Assembly: GCA_903845055.1 (NCBI GenBank)
Contig: CAIMWF010000025.1
Coordinates: forward strand, 1-44,554
Length of the DNA stretch: 44,554 nucleotides
Source of the DNA: an uncultured Bacteroidales bacterium
GTDB taxonomy: Bacteria > Bacteroidota > Bacteroidia > Bacteroidales > FEN-979
Direction of reading: 5' to 3'
The position numbers and the translations under genes are program-made. This document shows, one piece after another, positions 32,265 through 41,126 of this stretch; the stretch's first letter is position 1; each line of letters starts with the position of its first letter. The notes under the pieces were generated by a model. It worked only from the letters and a program-made list of their open reading frames with translations, was not told the origin of the DNA and did not search any database.

Positions 32265-33827
32265 ATGAACCAGCTGCCTAATTTGCTCATCGTCGACGAC
32301 TCTGAAAAGAACCTGGTCCTGCTTGAATTCATCATCAGGAAAATCAATGTCAACCTGATCCAGGCACTGTCGGGTGTTGAAGCCCTGGAAAAGGTGGAGG
32401 GGATGGAGCTTGCCCTGGCCATCATCGACGTCCAGATGCCCGACATGAACGGTTACGAACTTGCCCTGAACCTGAATGCAAGGAGGTCGGGCGACAAGGT
32501 TCCCGTCATCTTTCTCACAGCCAATTATATCGATAACATCGAAGTATTCAAGGGATATAACTGCGGAGCCGTTGATTACATCTTTAAACCGATCGACAAT
32601 TATATCCTGCAATGTAAAATAGGAGTGTTCCTCGACCTGTTCAACCAGAAACAGACGATCTTCAAGGATGCGGCGCTGCTGAAGCAATCGGCGGTTGAAT
32701 CAGCCCGGGTCAACGAAGCATTGAAAAAAAGCGAGGAAAGGTATCACACCATGATCAAGGCTTCCCCCGACGGCATCTTCGTTACCGACCTGCAGGGGGT
32801 CATCACAGAAGTCTCGGAGGTTGCCATGGTTCTTTACGGAACCGCAAATCCTGCCGACCTGATCGGGAAACATTTTTCTGCCCTTATCTCTGCCGATGCC
32901 CGGAACAAGGTTGAGGACATCTTCGAAAGATCCCTGTCGGGAGGGATGGCGCAAAACCTGGAAACAGGCTTCCGGAAAAAGGATAAATCGCTTTTCATCA
33001 CCGAAGCCAGTTCCGCATTGTTGCACGACCCGGGAGGGAACCCGATCTCCTTCATGATCATCATCCGCGACATTTCCATGCGCAAAAAGCTCGAAATGCA
33101 GCTGATCCATTCGGAGCGGATGGCCGGGCTGGGGGAGATGGCATCGGGAATCGCGCACGAAATCAACCAGCCGCTCAATACCATCTCCATGTCACTCGAC
33201 AACATCCTGCACGAACTCTCTTCGGATGAAAAAATAGAGAAGAGTTACCTGCACAAGAAAACTGAAAAGGTCTTCGATAACATCACCCGTATCCGGAACA
33301 TCATTGACCATATCAGGGTCTTCTCCAGGAGTCACGACGATTACATCCTGACCGATTTCAGCATCAATTCGAGCATCCTGAACGCGGTTTCGATGATATC
33401 CGAACAGTTCAAGCATCACGGCATCACACTCGATCTTGCCCTTGACGACCACCTTGCCCAACTGACCGGGAACACCTATAAATTTGAACAGGTCATCCTG
33501 AACCTGCTTTCGAATGCAAAAGACGCCCTGATGGAAAAGGAGGCGAGGCTGGGTTTTCCATTCGAAAAAAAAATCAGGATCAGGACCTTTACTGAGAACC
33601 AGGAAATCATTGCAGAAGTTGAGGATAACGGGATTGGAATTGCCGAAGAGGAACTCAAACAGGTCATGCTCCCTTTTTACACGACCAAGGATGCGGGGAA
33701 AGGCACCGGTCTGGGTTTGTCGGTATCATACCAGATCGTGCAGGAGTTGAACGGTGACATCGAATTTTCAAGTAAACCGCCCGAAGGCACGGTTGCTAAA
33801 ATTGTTTTACAGAAGAAACCTAACTAA
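32265..33827 (+). CDS. Soluble hybrid sensor kinase: REC-PAS-HisKA-HATPase
   Basis: A 520-aa kinase without membrane segments. The receiver domain comes first (about 5-125; D55 in AIIDVQMPDMNGYELAL, then FLTAN and IFKPID). A short coiled coil leads to a PAS domain (about 158-275; MIKASPDGIFVTDLQGVI). Next come HisKA with H298 (EMASGIAHEINQPLNTISMSLDNIL) and HATPase_c (NLLSNAKDALM, VEDNGIGIAEEEL, GKGTGLGLSVSYQIV). The N-terminal receiver implies input from another kinase or phosphotransfer, and the protein is presumably cytoplasmic. It is six bases ahead of an NtrC-type regulator, its likely partner. The pair lies between the eCIS tape-measure gene and the PorP/SprF-family gene. Confidence 0.92.
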   Translation: MNQLPNLLIVDDSEKNLVLLEFIIRKINVNLIQALSGVEALEKVEGMELALAIIDVQMPDMNGYELALNLNARRSGDKVPVIFLTANYIDNIEVFKGYNCGAVDYIFKPIDNYILQCKIGVFLDLFNQKQTIFKDAALLKQSAVESARVNEALKKSEERYHTMIKASPDGIFVTDLQGVITEVSEVAMVLYGTANPADLIGKHFSALISADARNKVEDIFERSLSGGMAQNLETGFRKKDKSLFITEASSALLHDPGGNPISFMIIIRDISMRKKLEMQLIHSERMAGLGEMASGIAHEINQPLNTISMSLDNILHELSSDEKIEKSYLHKKTEKVFDNITRIRNIIDHIRVFSRSHDDYILTDFSINSSILNAVSMISEQFKHHGITLDLALDDHLAQLTGNTYKFEQVILNLLSNAKDALMEKEARLGFPFEKKIRIRTFTENQEIIAEVEDNGIGIAEEELKQVMLPFYTTKDAGKGTGLGLSVSYQIVQELNGDIEFSSKPPEGTVAKIVLQKKPN

Positions 33828-33833
33828 GAAAGA

Positions 33834-35225
33834 ATGGCGCTGCAAGAAAAAATAAGGATTCTCATCCTGGACGACGAAAAACAGTTTACCGAGGAGTTGT
33901 TTGAATTCCTGCAGAAGTCGGGGTTTGAGTCTTTTGAAACCAATACGCATGCCGATGCGGTAAATGTTTTGAACAAGCAGGAGATTGACCTTTTCATCCT
34001 TGATGTCCGGTTACCGGGCGTTAACGGGCTTGATATTTTAAAAGATGTCAAAGTCGAGTATCCCGGTGTTGAGGTCATTGTAATTTCGGCGCACGGCGAC
34101 ATGGATACCGTTATCAAGGCCATGCGGCTGGGTGCGTTCGATTACCTGCGCAAGCCATTCCGGCACATCGATATACAGATTGCGATCGAGCGGACGACCA
34201 AGTACCTGCAGCTTCAGCGCAAACTGAAACTGATTGAGGAGCGCAATTCCCTGATCTCCAAAACACTCGAAGAGAGGATCGACCGCCAGTTTATCGGTGT
34301 CAGCCCGATGATCCGCGACATCATCGAAGCGGCCGACAGGGCTTCCAAGTACCCTGACACCAACGTGCTGATCACCGGGGAGAGCGGCACGGGCAAGGAA
34401 AATATTGCCAGGATCATTCATTATTCCAGCATCCGTAAGGACCATTTTTTCTGCCCGGTAAACAGCAGCGCCATCACCGATTCCCTGCTTGAAAGCGAAT
34501 TTTTCGGTCACAAGAAGGGGTCGTTTACCGGTGCGATTGCCGACAAAATGGGCTTCTTCGAAGTGTGCAACCATGGAACCCTCTTCCTCGACGAAATTGC
34601 CGACATGCCTTTAAACCTCCAGGCAAAGATTCTGCGTGCAACCGAGGAAAAGATGATCACCCGGGTCGGCGACACCAACCCGGTTCGCACCGATTTCCGG
34701 GTCATTTCATCGACCAACCATGATATCGTAAGGCGTGTATCGGAGAATAAATTCCGGCTTGACCTGCTTCACCGGCTCAATACGCTTCATATCCACATTC
34801 CTCCCCTCCGGGAGCGGCCCGAAGACATCAGGCCGCTGCTCGGCTATTTCACGGATACCTTTGCCCAGAAATTCAACAGGCCGGGGCTGGCGATTCACAA
34901 GGATGTGTTCAGGGCACTTGAAAAATATTCATTCCCGGGGAATGTAAGGGAGCTGAAAAACATGGCCGAACGTGCCATCATCCTATGTAAAAATAATATA
35001 CTCAATGCCAGCGATTTTCCGCTGACAACCTCTCCCGATGCCTCCCCGATCGCGGGAATACCTGTTGCAAACCTGAAAAGCAACGAGGTTGACCTTGTGC
35101 GGAAAGCCCTCGTTTCCAGCAACTATAATCAGAAGCAGGCAGCAGATATACTAGGGATTACGCGTGATGCACTCATCCGGAAAATGAAGAAGTACAACAT
35201 CACCATCGGCAAAGCTGAAAATTGA
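33834..35225 (+). CDS. NtrC-family sigma-54-dependent response regulator (second)
   Basis: A 463-aa protein. The receiver domain has D57 (LFILDVRLPGVNGLDIL), S/T switch in VISAHGD and K in YLRKPF. The AAA+ domain has Walker A GESGTGKE (182-189), the sigma-54 contact loop GSFTGA (229-234), Walker B TLFLDEIADMPL and an R-finger region. The Fis-type HTH closes the protein (NQKQAADILGITRDALIRKM). Its kinase is encoded six bases upstream. The nearest sigma-54-like site is 175 bases downstream of its stop, ahead of the PorP/SprF-family gene (35401-35416), a reasonable target. It differs from the first regulator in the window in both contact loop and DNA-reading helix, so the two should control different genes. 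Confidence 0.93.
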   Translation: MALQEKIRILILDDEKQFTEELFEFLQKSGFESFETNTHADAVNVLNKQEIDLFILDVRLPGVNGLDILKDVKVEYPGVEVIVISAHGDMDTVIKAMRLGAFDYLRKPFRHIDIQIAIERTTKYLQLQRKLKLIEERNSLISKTLEERIDRQFIGVSPMIRDIIEAADRASKYPDTNVLITGESGTGKENIARIIHYSSIRKDHFFCPVNSSAITDSLLESEFFGHKKGSFTGAIADKMGFFEVCNHGTLFLDEIADMPLNLQAKILRATEEKMITRVGDTNPVRTDFRVISSTNHDIVRRVSENKFRLDLLHRLNTLHIHIPPLRERPEDIRPLLGYFTDTFAQKFNRPGLAIHKDVFRALEKYSFPGNVRELKNMAERAIILCKNNILNASDFPLTTSPDASPIAGIPVANLKSNEVDLVRKALVSSNYNQKQAADILGITRDALIRKMKKYNITIGKAEN

Positions 35226-35320
35226 AAAATGACTCTGTCTTGAAATCGCACACATGTGCGAATAATTTACAGTAATAAAAATTGTTTATCATAATAAAAG
35301 TATAAAATATATTTACATCT

Positions 35321-35338
35321 AAAATATTTGTATATTTT
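35321..35338. promoter_or_regulatory. Perfect AT-rich inverted repeat upstream of the sigma-54-like site
   Basis: AAAATAT-TTGT-ATATTTT lies about 65-80 bases upstream of the sigma-54-like element at 35401, where an NtrC-type activator would bind. The whole stretch is very AT-rich, so chance palindromes are likely. Confidence 0.25.
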
Positions 35339-35400
35339 AAATATCTTAATATCAATACTATAAAAAAATAAATATGTAAATATATTATATAGTCTGATTT

Positions 35401-35416
35401 TGGACCAATATTTGCC
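35401..35416 (+). promoter_or_regulatory. Sigma-54-like promoter ahead of the PorP/SprF-family gene
   Basis: TGGACCAATATTTGCC has the invariant GG and GC with exactly ten bases between them and a TTGC -12 box; the -24 box departs from TGGCAC at two positions. It lies 48 bases before ATG 35464 and just downstream of an NtrC-type regulator gene. The match is good but not full. Confidence 0.5.
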
Positions 35417-35463
35417 TTGTTCACAGTTACTGATGGCTATTCATCACGAAATTGTGAAAGTTG

Positions 35464-36549
35464 ATGGCAAAAATTTACAAAATATTTTTATCTGTTGCCC
35501 TCCTCCTGGTTGTTATAATTCCCGGCGTTTTCGGCCAGGACATGCACTTCACACAATTTTCAAATGTCCCGTTATATTACAATCCAGCCTTTACAGGAAT
35601 TTATACAGGGGCACGGGTAAGGCTGACCTCCCTGGTCCAGGGGCCGACACCGGCTACCGGGTTTAATGCATACCATGTTTCGGCCGATGTAGGTGACAGG
35701 AATCTTCCCGGCAGCGGTGGGTTTGGGGTGATGCTCAACACCGACAACGAAGGACTGAGTTTCATTAAAAATTTCAACCTTGGCGTCTCTTTTGCCGCGA
35801 GGGTGCCTTTCAACCGCAACATGATCGGGCAGGTTGGGATCAGGGCATCGTGGATTCAGAAGAGCATCTCGTGGGACAAGTTCAACTCTTCCGACCGGTT
35901 GTCGGAGAAATATGGTCATGTTTATGATTCCGGTTTTATTCGTTCGGGCCGCAATGTTTTAAATATCCCCGATGTCGGAATCGGCGGCGTGGTTCAGTTC
36001 GTCAACAACAAGGGATGCCTTTCAGGTACCGTTGGTGTTGCGATTGACCATCTTTTTGAACCGGATGAATCCTTTGCGGAAACGGCAAAGTCGCCCATCG
36101 CTCGCAAATATACGGGGCACGCCGATCTTGTTTTTTCCGTCAGGTGCGCTTCGGGATTCAATGCCCGCGAAGATGACCCGCTGAAGGTGAACCCGGGGAT
36201 CATGGTACAGCACCAGGGGAATGTAAACGAGTTCCAGGCCGGCTTGAACCTGACCAACTACGGTATTTATTTCGGTGCGTGGTATCATGGCGTCTACGGG
36301 CCTGTCAACAGCAATTCCGCGGCCCTGTCGGGAGGCTACCGTTACGTGATGTCGGGCAGCACCAGCATCAAGTTAACCTACACCTACGACATGCAGATAG
36401 CCGGGACCCACAAATGCGGCGGCACCCATGAGATCAGTTTCGTTCTCGAATTCGTCAATCTTCATATTTTCAGGGGGAGCGGTGATTCCTACAGAGGTTT
36501 GTCGCAGGCCAAACAGGCTGCATCCCAGCTGGCCTATGCCGGGTTCTGA
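35464..36549 (+). CDS. PorP/SprF-family outer membrane protein
   Basis: A 361-aa protein. The frame is open from a TTG at 35461, but ATG 35464 (MAKIYKIFLSVALLLVV) gives a normal signal peptide cut near VFGQD. The mature start QDMHFTQFSNVPLYYNPAFTG is the signature of the PorP/SprF family, followed by a beta-barrel with regular strands (VLNTDN-type GFGVMLNTDNEGLSF, VSFAARVPFNRN). Members accompany the type IX secretion system, and many paralogues hold large T9SS-secreted proteins at the surface. No PorE/large partner gene follows here. The gene probably depends on the sigma-54-like site at 35401 and the adjacent regulator. It converges on the usher gene with a 59-base gap. Confidence 0.92.
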   Translation: MAKIYKIFLSVALLLVVIIPGVFGQDMHFTQFSNVPLYYNPAFTGIYTGARVRLTSLVQGPTPATGFNAYHVSADVGDRNLPGSGGFGVMLNTDNEGLSFIKNFNLGVSFAARVPFNRNMIGQVGIRASWIQKSISWDKFNSSDRLSEKYGHVYDSGFIRSGRNVLNIPDVGIGGVVQFVNNKGCLSGTVGVAIDHLFEPDESFAETAKSPIARKYTGHADLVFSVRCASGFNAREDDPLKVNPGIMVQHQGNVNEFQAGLNLTNYGIYFGAWYHGVYGPVNSNSAALSGGYRYVMSGSTSIKLTYTYDMQIAGTHKCGGTHEISFVLEFVNLHIFRGSGDSYRGLSQAKQAASQLAYAGF

Positions 36550-36608
36550 AAGGGAGGTTCCCGGTCTTTATCCCAATTCCCGTTCCATCAATCCATTATT
36601 CTTCCCGT

Positions 36609-39242
36609 TTACTTTCCATCAGGTTTCTCAGGATCGGGTGTTGGCTCCAGGATGATCTTCTGACCTTCGACATAATCGCCCTGCGAGAGTGCCTGGATCT
36701 CGAATTTCAGGGCGCCCTGCGGGCAGGTGACCCCGAGGAATCCAAGCTGTGCAGGGTCGACCTCGAGGGTGTATTTGCCGGGAGGGATGTCCATGGCGTA
36801 GAACCCCCCGTCGGAGAAGCTGTGGACGGTTAATTCGAACTTGCTGGAAACGCCCTTGATGAGCAGCCGCAACCCGCCCTGGCCTTCCATCCCGGCCGGA
36901 CGGTCGATGAGCACCTTCCCGTCGATGATCCCGCCGCGGTAGAAGGCGATCTCGATCCTTTTATACTGGTTTGGGTCGGTCACGAAGGAGAACTCGCCGT
37001 TGAGCGGCACCAGCGTCGGGTCGGCAATGGCATTGCGGTTTACCTTGAGGTTGTACCGGTAATAACTCTGCAACTGGCTCAGACGCAGCACCCCGTCCCT
37101 GCCCACCCCGCTGGTGACCGGGTTGTCGAGGGTGACCGAATTGTAGGGGAGAATTTCATCCCCCTTGTCATAGGTGCCCGAGTTGTTGTTGTCCACGTAG
37201 GACACCACCGACACCGCCGACCGCCCCACCTGTTCGCGGTTCGAGGGTTCCAATTTGCCGTTGCGGGCATCCACGCCGATGGAGCCGTTCAGACTCTGTC
37301 GGATTGCAGCAAGACTACCCAGGGAATTAAAAGTCGTAGTTGAGCGGACACTTTTCAAGTCAAGTGTGAAACCCACCTCGGTCGAAAAATATTTTTGCTG
37401 ATAGTTATAACCAATGCTCGCATTTAGCCTGGCATTTCTGAACAATGTTCTTGACAATTGTAAGTCAGTTTGCACTATTTTATCTATTCTGAAATCATAA
37501 AATGCCTGGGCTCTAATAAAGGTACCTCTAACAAATATGGGAATACCAGGGACACGTGCAATCGTGTAGGTAAGGGATGTCGTGAGAGAATTTTCATTAA
37601 AAAAAACAGCATTGTGGAAATGGCTGAAGGCATCTCTGTAATTGAGTCTAAGGTTGAACTGCCGGATTCTAGAACTTAAATCAATATTTATTTTAGTCGT
37701 TGTACTTCCTAAAAGTTCAGTTTGCTGACCTCCCAATCGCAACCCGGCACTCAATCCTAAAATGTTGATTGGGATATAAATACTTCCAACAATATCATCG
37801 ATGGCCCCAAGTGGATTATATATGTCTTTATGCAAAAAGTGGGAATAAATTATATTTATGCTTAGGTCCGAGGGATACATGACACTTCCAGAAGCCCGAT
37901 AATAACTTACGGGAGCTATGTCAGCAGTGATAAGATATTGCTTGGCGATGCGTGAAGAAATACTTCCATACATGAAAGGAGTAGATTTCCAGAGTCTTGA
38001 AGTAGAGTAGTCCGCCCCTATTAATGCAGTTAACCATTTTGTGATTCCCATCGCCAAATCTCCATGACCGACGTATTTGTCAGAGGTGATCTGGCTAACC
38101 GAATTGTCAATTGTCCCCCCCTGCAAATTATAGGAGACAACGCCCTTTGGCAAAAAGGTGAACGGAACCTGTAATTCCCGATCGGTAAGTTTTACTTCGC
38201 CTGATGGGGTATATACACGGGTACTCAAGCGTGAAGTGCCATAAGAAACCGGAACATTAAATCTGTAATATCCTAATTCATCAGCGCGCATATAACTGAT
38301 CAAACGATCGTTCAAATACAACTCAACTTCTGATTCAGGCTCGGTATGCCCGTCAATTACATAGGCATCAAAGTTCTTTCTTGGTTCAACAGGATCGTTG
38401 GTTATTGCAATACCCCTAATCTGCTGGCGCATCAATCCTGTTGTTGATAACTGCCCTAATGTAAATGTTGAAAAGAATGGATTGTCACGAACTGCGAATC
38501 TCCAGCGAAGATTGCTCGTCTGCAAATAATTCGGCATGTTGTTTGTCTTGGATCCAACCACAGTTCCCTGTATATCGCCTCCAAATACTTCCATCCCTCC
38601 AGTAAAAGTATATCCAAAACTCTGAGAAGTACTAGAAGCAAGCCCATTTAGTGCATAATCAACCATTGCTCCACCCACAATTTTTCGAGCCCTTTTATAT
38701 GCAAGCGGAAAGTCCTCTTTGTTGGGCTGATCGGATGATATTTTATTCCTCTTTTCTTCCCGCTCATTTTTCTCCTGGATAGGCATTTTTTTATCTGTAA
38801 CAAGGGTCATAGTAAGGTAATCAACGTTTAACGTGAATATTAAACCAAAAACCTTTTCATAGATGGCAGGACTTAAATAAAAGTCCACATTGCCAATGCG
38901 AAAATCATCAGGAGTTATGGAGTATACCTGTTTCCCCAATTTAATTTGCATTTTTGAGAGATTAATCTCAAACGGATTATCTGCCTTCAAGTAAGTCCCT
39001 CGAACCGTGAAATTTTTAATATCCGGTTCATAGTTAATTTGAAACAGATTGAACAATTCAGTGATTGGCAGATAGCTTTGCTTTGCTTGGTCATTAAGTA
39101 TACTGCTAACGTATACACTGCCAATTGCGGGGAATCTAAACGCAAGCATCACTTCCTCATCCTTGGAAGCTTGAGAGAAAACAAGAGTGACCGGAAGAGT
39201 AATTAAACAAATAAGGAGGAAGGAAATGAGTTTTTTTTTCAT
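36609..39242 (-). CDS. Fimbrial usher-like outer membrane protein with Ig-like C-terminal domain
   Basis: An 877-aa protein with a signal peptide (LLICLITLPVTLVFSQ). The N-terminal 180 residues resemble an usher N-domain region. Next come the first barrel strands and a plug-like middle domain (DAYVIDGHTEPESEVELYLNDR, YRFNVPVSYGTSRLSTRVYTPSGEV, then VPFTFLPKGVVSYNLQGG), typical of FimD/PapC ushers. Further barrel strands run to about residue 640. The C-terminus has a conserved 'SVVSYVDNNNSGTYDKGDEILP' region and a CNA_B-like Ig domain (GKYTLEVDPAQLGF). The start lies 18 bases after the chaperone stop. Codon use and G+C change sharply near 37.35 kb (residue about 630-640): the 5' part is AT-rich, the 3' part G+C-rich, as in a recombinant gene. 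Confidence 0.82.
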   Translation of the reverse strand: MKKKLISFLLICLITLPVTLVFSQASKDEEVMLAFRFPAIGSVYVSSILNDQAKQSYLPITELFNLFQINYEPDIKNFTVRGTYLKADNPFEINLSKMQIKLGKQVYSITPDDFRIGNVDFYLSPAIYEKVFGLIFTLNVDYLTMTLVTDKKMPIQEKNEREEKRNKISSDQPNKEDFPLAYKRARKIVGGAMVDYALNGLASSTSQSFGYTFTGGMEVFGGDIQGTVVGSKTNNMPNYLQTSNLRWRFAVRDNPFFSTFTLGQLSTTGLMRQQIRGIAITNDPVEPRKNFDAYVIDGHTEPESEVELYLNDRLISYMRADELGYYRFNVPVSYGTSRLSTRVYTPSGEVKLTDRELQVPFTFLPKGVVSYNLQGGTIDNSVSQITSDKYVGHGDLAMGITKWLTALIGADYSTSRLWKSTPFMYGSISSRIAKQYLITADIAPVSYYRASGSVMYPSDLSINIIYSHFLHKDIYNPLGAIDDIVGSIYIPINILGLSAGLRLGGQQTELLGSTTTKINIDLSSRIRQFNLRLNYRDAFSHFHNAVFFNENSLTTSLTYTIARVPGIPIFVRGTFIRAQAFYDFRIDKIVQTDLQLSRTLFRNARLNASIGYNYQQKYFSTEVGFTLDLKSVRSTTTFNSLGSLAAIRQSLNGSIGVDARNGKLEPSNREQVGRSAVSVVSYVDNNNSGTYDKGDEILPYNSVTLDNPVTSGVGRDGVLRLSQLQSYYRYNLKVNRNAIADPTLVPLNGEFSFVTDPNQYKRIEIAFYRGGIIDGKVLIDRPAGMEGQGGLRLLIKGVSSKFELTVHSFSDGGFYAMDIPPGKYTLEVDPAQLGFLGVTCPQGALKFEIQALSQGDYVEGQKIILEPTPDPEKPDGK

Positions 39243-39260
39243 TTTCCTCTATTCCCAAAA

Positions 39261-40091
39261 CTATTTGATCGATATGTCGATAGCCTCTTTGACTGGTTGG
39301 GACTGCACCAAGTCAGTTGCTGCCATATCATTGCGTTTGGTTTCAAAGGAAAGTTCAAGCTTGTATGCTCCTGATTTCACTTTACCAATTCCAAGTTCGT
39401 AACGTCTCAGAACCTTAAAATATGCAGTTGTTGAGGATGTACTAGTAGCAACAATTTTCCCTTTTGAGTCAATAAGTTTTGCAATCATACTGCCAATAAA
39501 TGGAGCTTCCCCAAGGCGTTCAAGCGAAGTTTTAATCAAGAGAAGGGTATCCTTTTGGATTGCATCGATCTTATCAATTTTGATACCAGTTGTAACCTTC
39601 CCTCGTTTATAAAAAGCTGGGATTACCTGCTCGAAATTGTAAGTTATTTTTGTACTGATACCGTCAGCAACTGGTTTTGCAACTTCTGCCGTTTGTGGCT
39701 TCCCTAATATTTTTGCTCTGGTAAAATAAAACCCATCAGTCATTCCAGGCGAAGGTTTTACTTGAACCCTAACGGTACGCTGTTGTTTGGCCTGTAAAAT
39801 AAACGTGCGAGGGAAAGCGCGAACCAGTGGGTCCAGGGCAAATTGTTTATAAGCAACACTATCGTTATAATTCATTTCTAAGTTTCCATCAGCATCTGAG
39901 GATGGATAACCAAAAGTAAATGATATCTCAACTTCCTGGGATTGGGTTGAATTGTTGGTGATATAAATGTTCCCAACTCCACTCTTACCGTCAATATAAA
40001 CATAAGGCGGCGAAATTGCTATTTGCGCTTGCAGCAAAGTATAGCTTAAGGTAAGAAATAAAATTACGACCGCAGTTTTAATGTTTTTCAT
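39261..40091 (-). CDS. PapD-like periplasmic fimbrial chaperone
   Basis: A 276-aa protein with signal peptide (VVILFLTLSYTLLQAQ). The mature part begins IAISPPYVYIDGKSGVGNIYITNNS and contains RAFPRTFILQAKQQRTVRVQV, the 'P..f.l.p.q.qtvRv' segment of the first PapD Ig domain, then QVIPAFYKRGKV, a region like the 'iPvfyr' strand at the domain junction. The second domain ends YKLELSFETKR. In the classical family an Arg in the first strand (TRVIY) and a Lys hold the subunit C-terminus. Here the first-strand Arg is missing (SPPYVY), so it is a divergent form. It is encoded directly ahead of the usher and in the low-G+C cassette. It should fold and deliver the DUF4402-like subunits. Confidence 0.82.
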   Translation of the reverse strand: MKNIKTAVVILFLTLSYTLLQAQIAISPPYVYIDGKSGVGNIYITNNSTQSQEVEISFTFGYPSSDADGNLEMNYNDSVAYKQFALDPLVRAFPRTFILQAKQQRTVRVQVKPSPGMTDGFYFTRAKILGKPQTAEVAKPVADGISTKITYNFEQVIPAFYKRGKVTTGIKIDKIDAIQKDTLLLIKTSLERLGEAPFIGSMIAKLIDSKGKIVATSTSSTTAYFKVLRRYELGIGKVKSGAYKLELSFETKRNDMAATDLVQSQPVKEAIDISIK

Positions 40092-40394
40092 GTTTGCAGA
40101 GTTAAATAAATGTAACAGGTATGAGTTAGTCAGAATAGCATTTATAAGTTATTAGTTGATACGAAAATAGGAGTATAAGGTTACGCAATTTTTCTGTGAA
40201 ATTACAAAAACTTTCATTTGCCCCTTTGATAGAATGGAAAAAAATGTCCCAATTTATTGTTATTTCAAAAAAATGATTAAAAGGGTAGATTCTAATAAAT
40301 ATTTTATTAACAGACCCAAATGAAAAAACCTGACAGATCATTATGTCTGTCAGGTTTTGAAAATATGATTTTGATTCTTAAATAAAGGCAAAGA
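40092..40394. other. Spacer between pilin gene and chaperone gene
   Basis: Very AT-rich, no gene. It holds the terminator of the pilin gene (40323-40360) and, on the minus strand about 65 bases before the chaperone ATG, a weak -7-like TATTTTCG with TTG 16 bases upstream (spacing short). The chaperone-usher pair therefore may have its own weak promoter. Confidence 0.4.
40323..40360 (-). terminator. Strong intrinsic terminator after the DUF4402 pilin gene
   Basis: A perfect nine-base stem, CCTGACAGA (40329-40337) with TCTGTCAGG (40346-40354), around an eight-base loop, flanked by A and T runs on both sides. On the minus strand it is followed by TTTTTT, 40 bases past the pilin stop. It can work in both directions. 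It should make the pilin transcript mostly monocistronic and keep chaperone-usher levels low. Confidence 0.8.
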
Positions 40395-40943
40395 TTAATT
40401 ATAGGTGGCTGTAAGAGTTATTGTGCTTGCATATGCACCTGGGGCCTGTGAAGGATCAGGATGAACAGTTCCTCCGATAAAAACATAGATTAAATTTTGT
40501 GAATTGATAACATTCGTCGGGAAAGTTGAAATATTCACACCAGTTCCAGGAATAAATGTTGTCCCTGCGAAAGGAGTTGCGACTCCGTAACCTGCTGTAT
40601 AAGTGTCAATAGGCATGTGATCAGTAGATTTGTCCAATTGGGTAGGTAGAGTAGTAAATTTAAGATTAACATTGGAAGATGCAGCAGCTGAAACTGTAAA
40701 TTCACCAGTTGATTCTGTTCCATAACCTGCCTGGCCGCCAGTAGCATGATTAACAAGGTCAATTGTCTTTAATAAGCCTGGAGATACAGTACCAAAATTA
40801 AGATCAATTAAACCAGTAACAGTAATTGCTTGTAACACGGTTGCCTTGGCCGGGGTAGTACCTGTACCTGATTGAGCATTAGCTCCAATTGCAAATCCTA
40901 ACATAATGGCGATCAATGCAAAAAATTTCATAGTTGTTTTCAT
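40395..40943 (-). CDS. DUF4402 fimbrial subunit (probable main pilin)
   Basis: A 182-aa protein with signal peptide cut after IGANAQ. The mature N-terminus SGTGTTPAKATVLQAITVTG could serve as a donor strand, followed by the DUF4402 core (LNFGTVSPG, then TGEFTVSAAASSNVNLKFT). The C-terminus GAYASTITLTATYN has Gly exactly 14 residues from the end and Tyr in the penultimate place, with alternating hydrophobic residues. This is the beta-zipper by which chaperones recognise pilins. It has its own terminator and an A-rich leader, both fitting high expression. It is the only subunit inside the low-G+C cassette with the chaperone. Confidence 0.85.
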   Translation of the reverse strand: MKTTMKFFALIAIMLGFAIGANAQSGTGTTPAKATVLQAITVTGLIDLNFGTVSPGLLKTIDLVNHATGGQAGYGTESTGEFTVSAAASSNVNLKFTTLPTQLDKSTDHMPIDTYTAGYGVATPFAGTTFIPGTGVNISTFPTNVINSQNLIYVFIGGTVHPDPSQAPGAYASTITLTATYN

Positions 40944-41126
40944 GGTGTTTGTTTTTTTGTGTTTGTTTGTTTGTTTGTGTTTATTTGTCTTTGTTGTTAT
41001 TTCTTGTTATGAGTATTTATACTGAGGGTAGTTATACTTTATTTTGTTAAAAAGGTTCGCTATTTTTTTGTTTTTTTGGTCAATGGTTTTGTTACCAGTT
41101 CTTTATATTGCTTTTTGTTGCCTGTT
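40944..41126. promoter_or_regulatory. Pilin leader and upstream region, GTTT repeat and palindrome
   Basis: AT-rich, no gene. The 40 bases before the pilin ATG are a GTTT-type microsatellite on the plus strand (about 40955-40980), that is an A/C-only unstructured leader in the mRNA. AGTAT-TT-ATACT at 41012-41023 is a perfect 12-base palindrome with a further ATACT close by. No TAnnTTTG box stands out. Confidence 0.4.

Noticed and set aside
40955-40980. GTTT microsatellite as a phase-variation switch for the pilin
   Set aside because: The repeat is short and impure and lies in the leader rather than in the coding frame or a promoter spacer. An unstructured A-rich leader explains it better.
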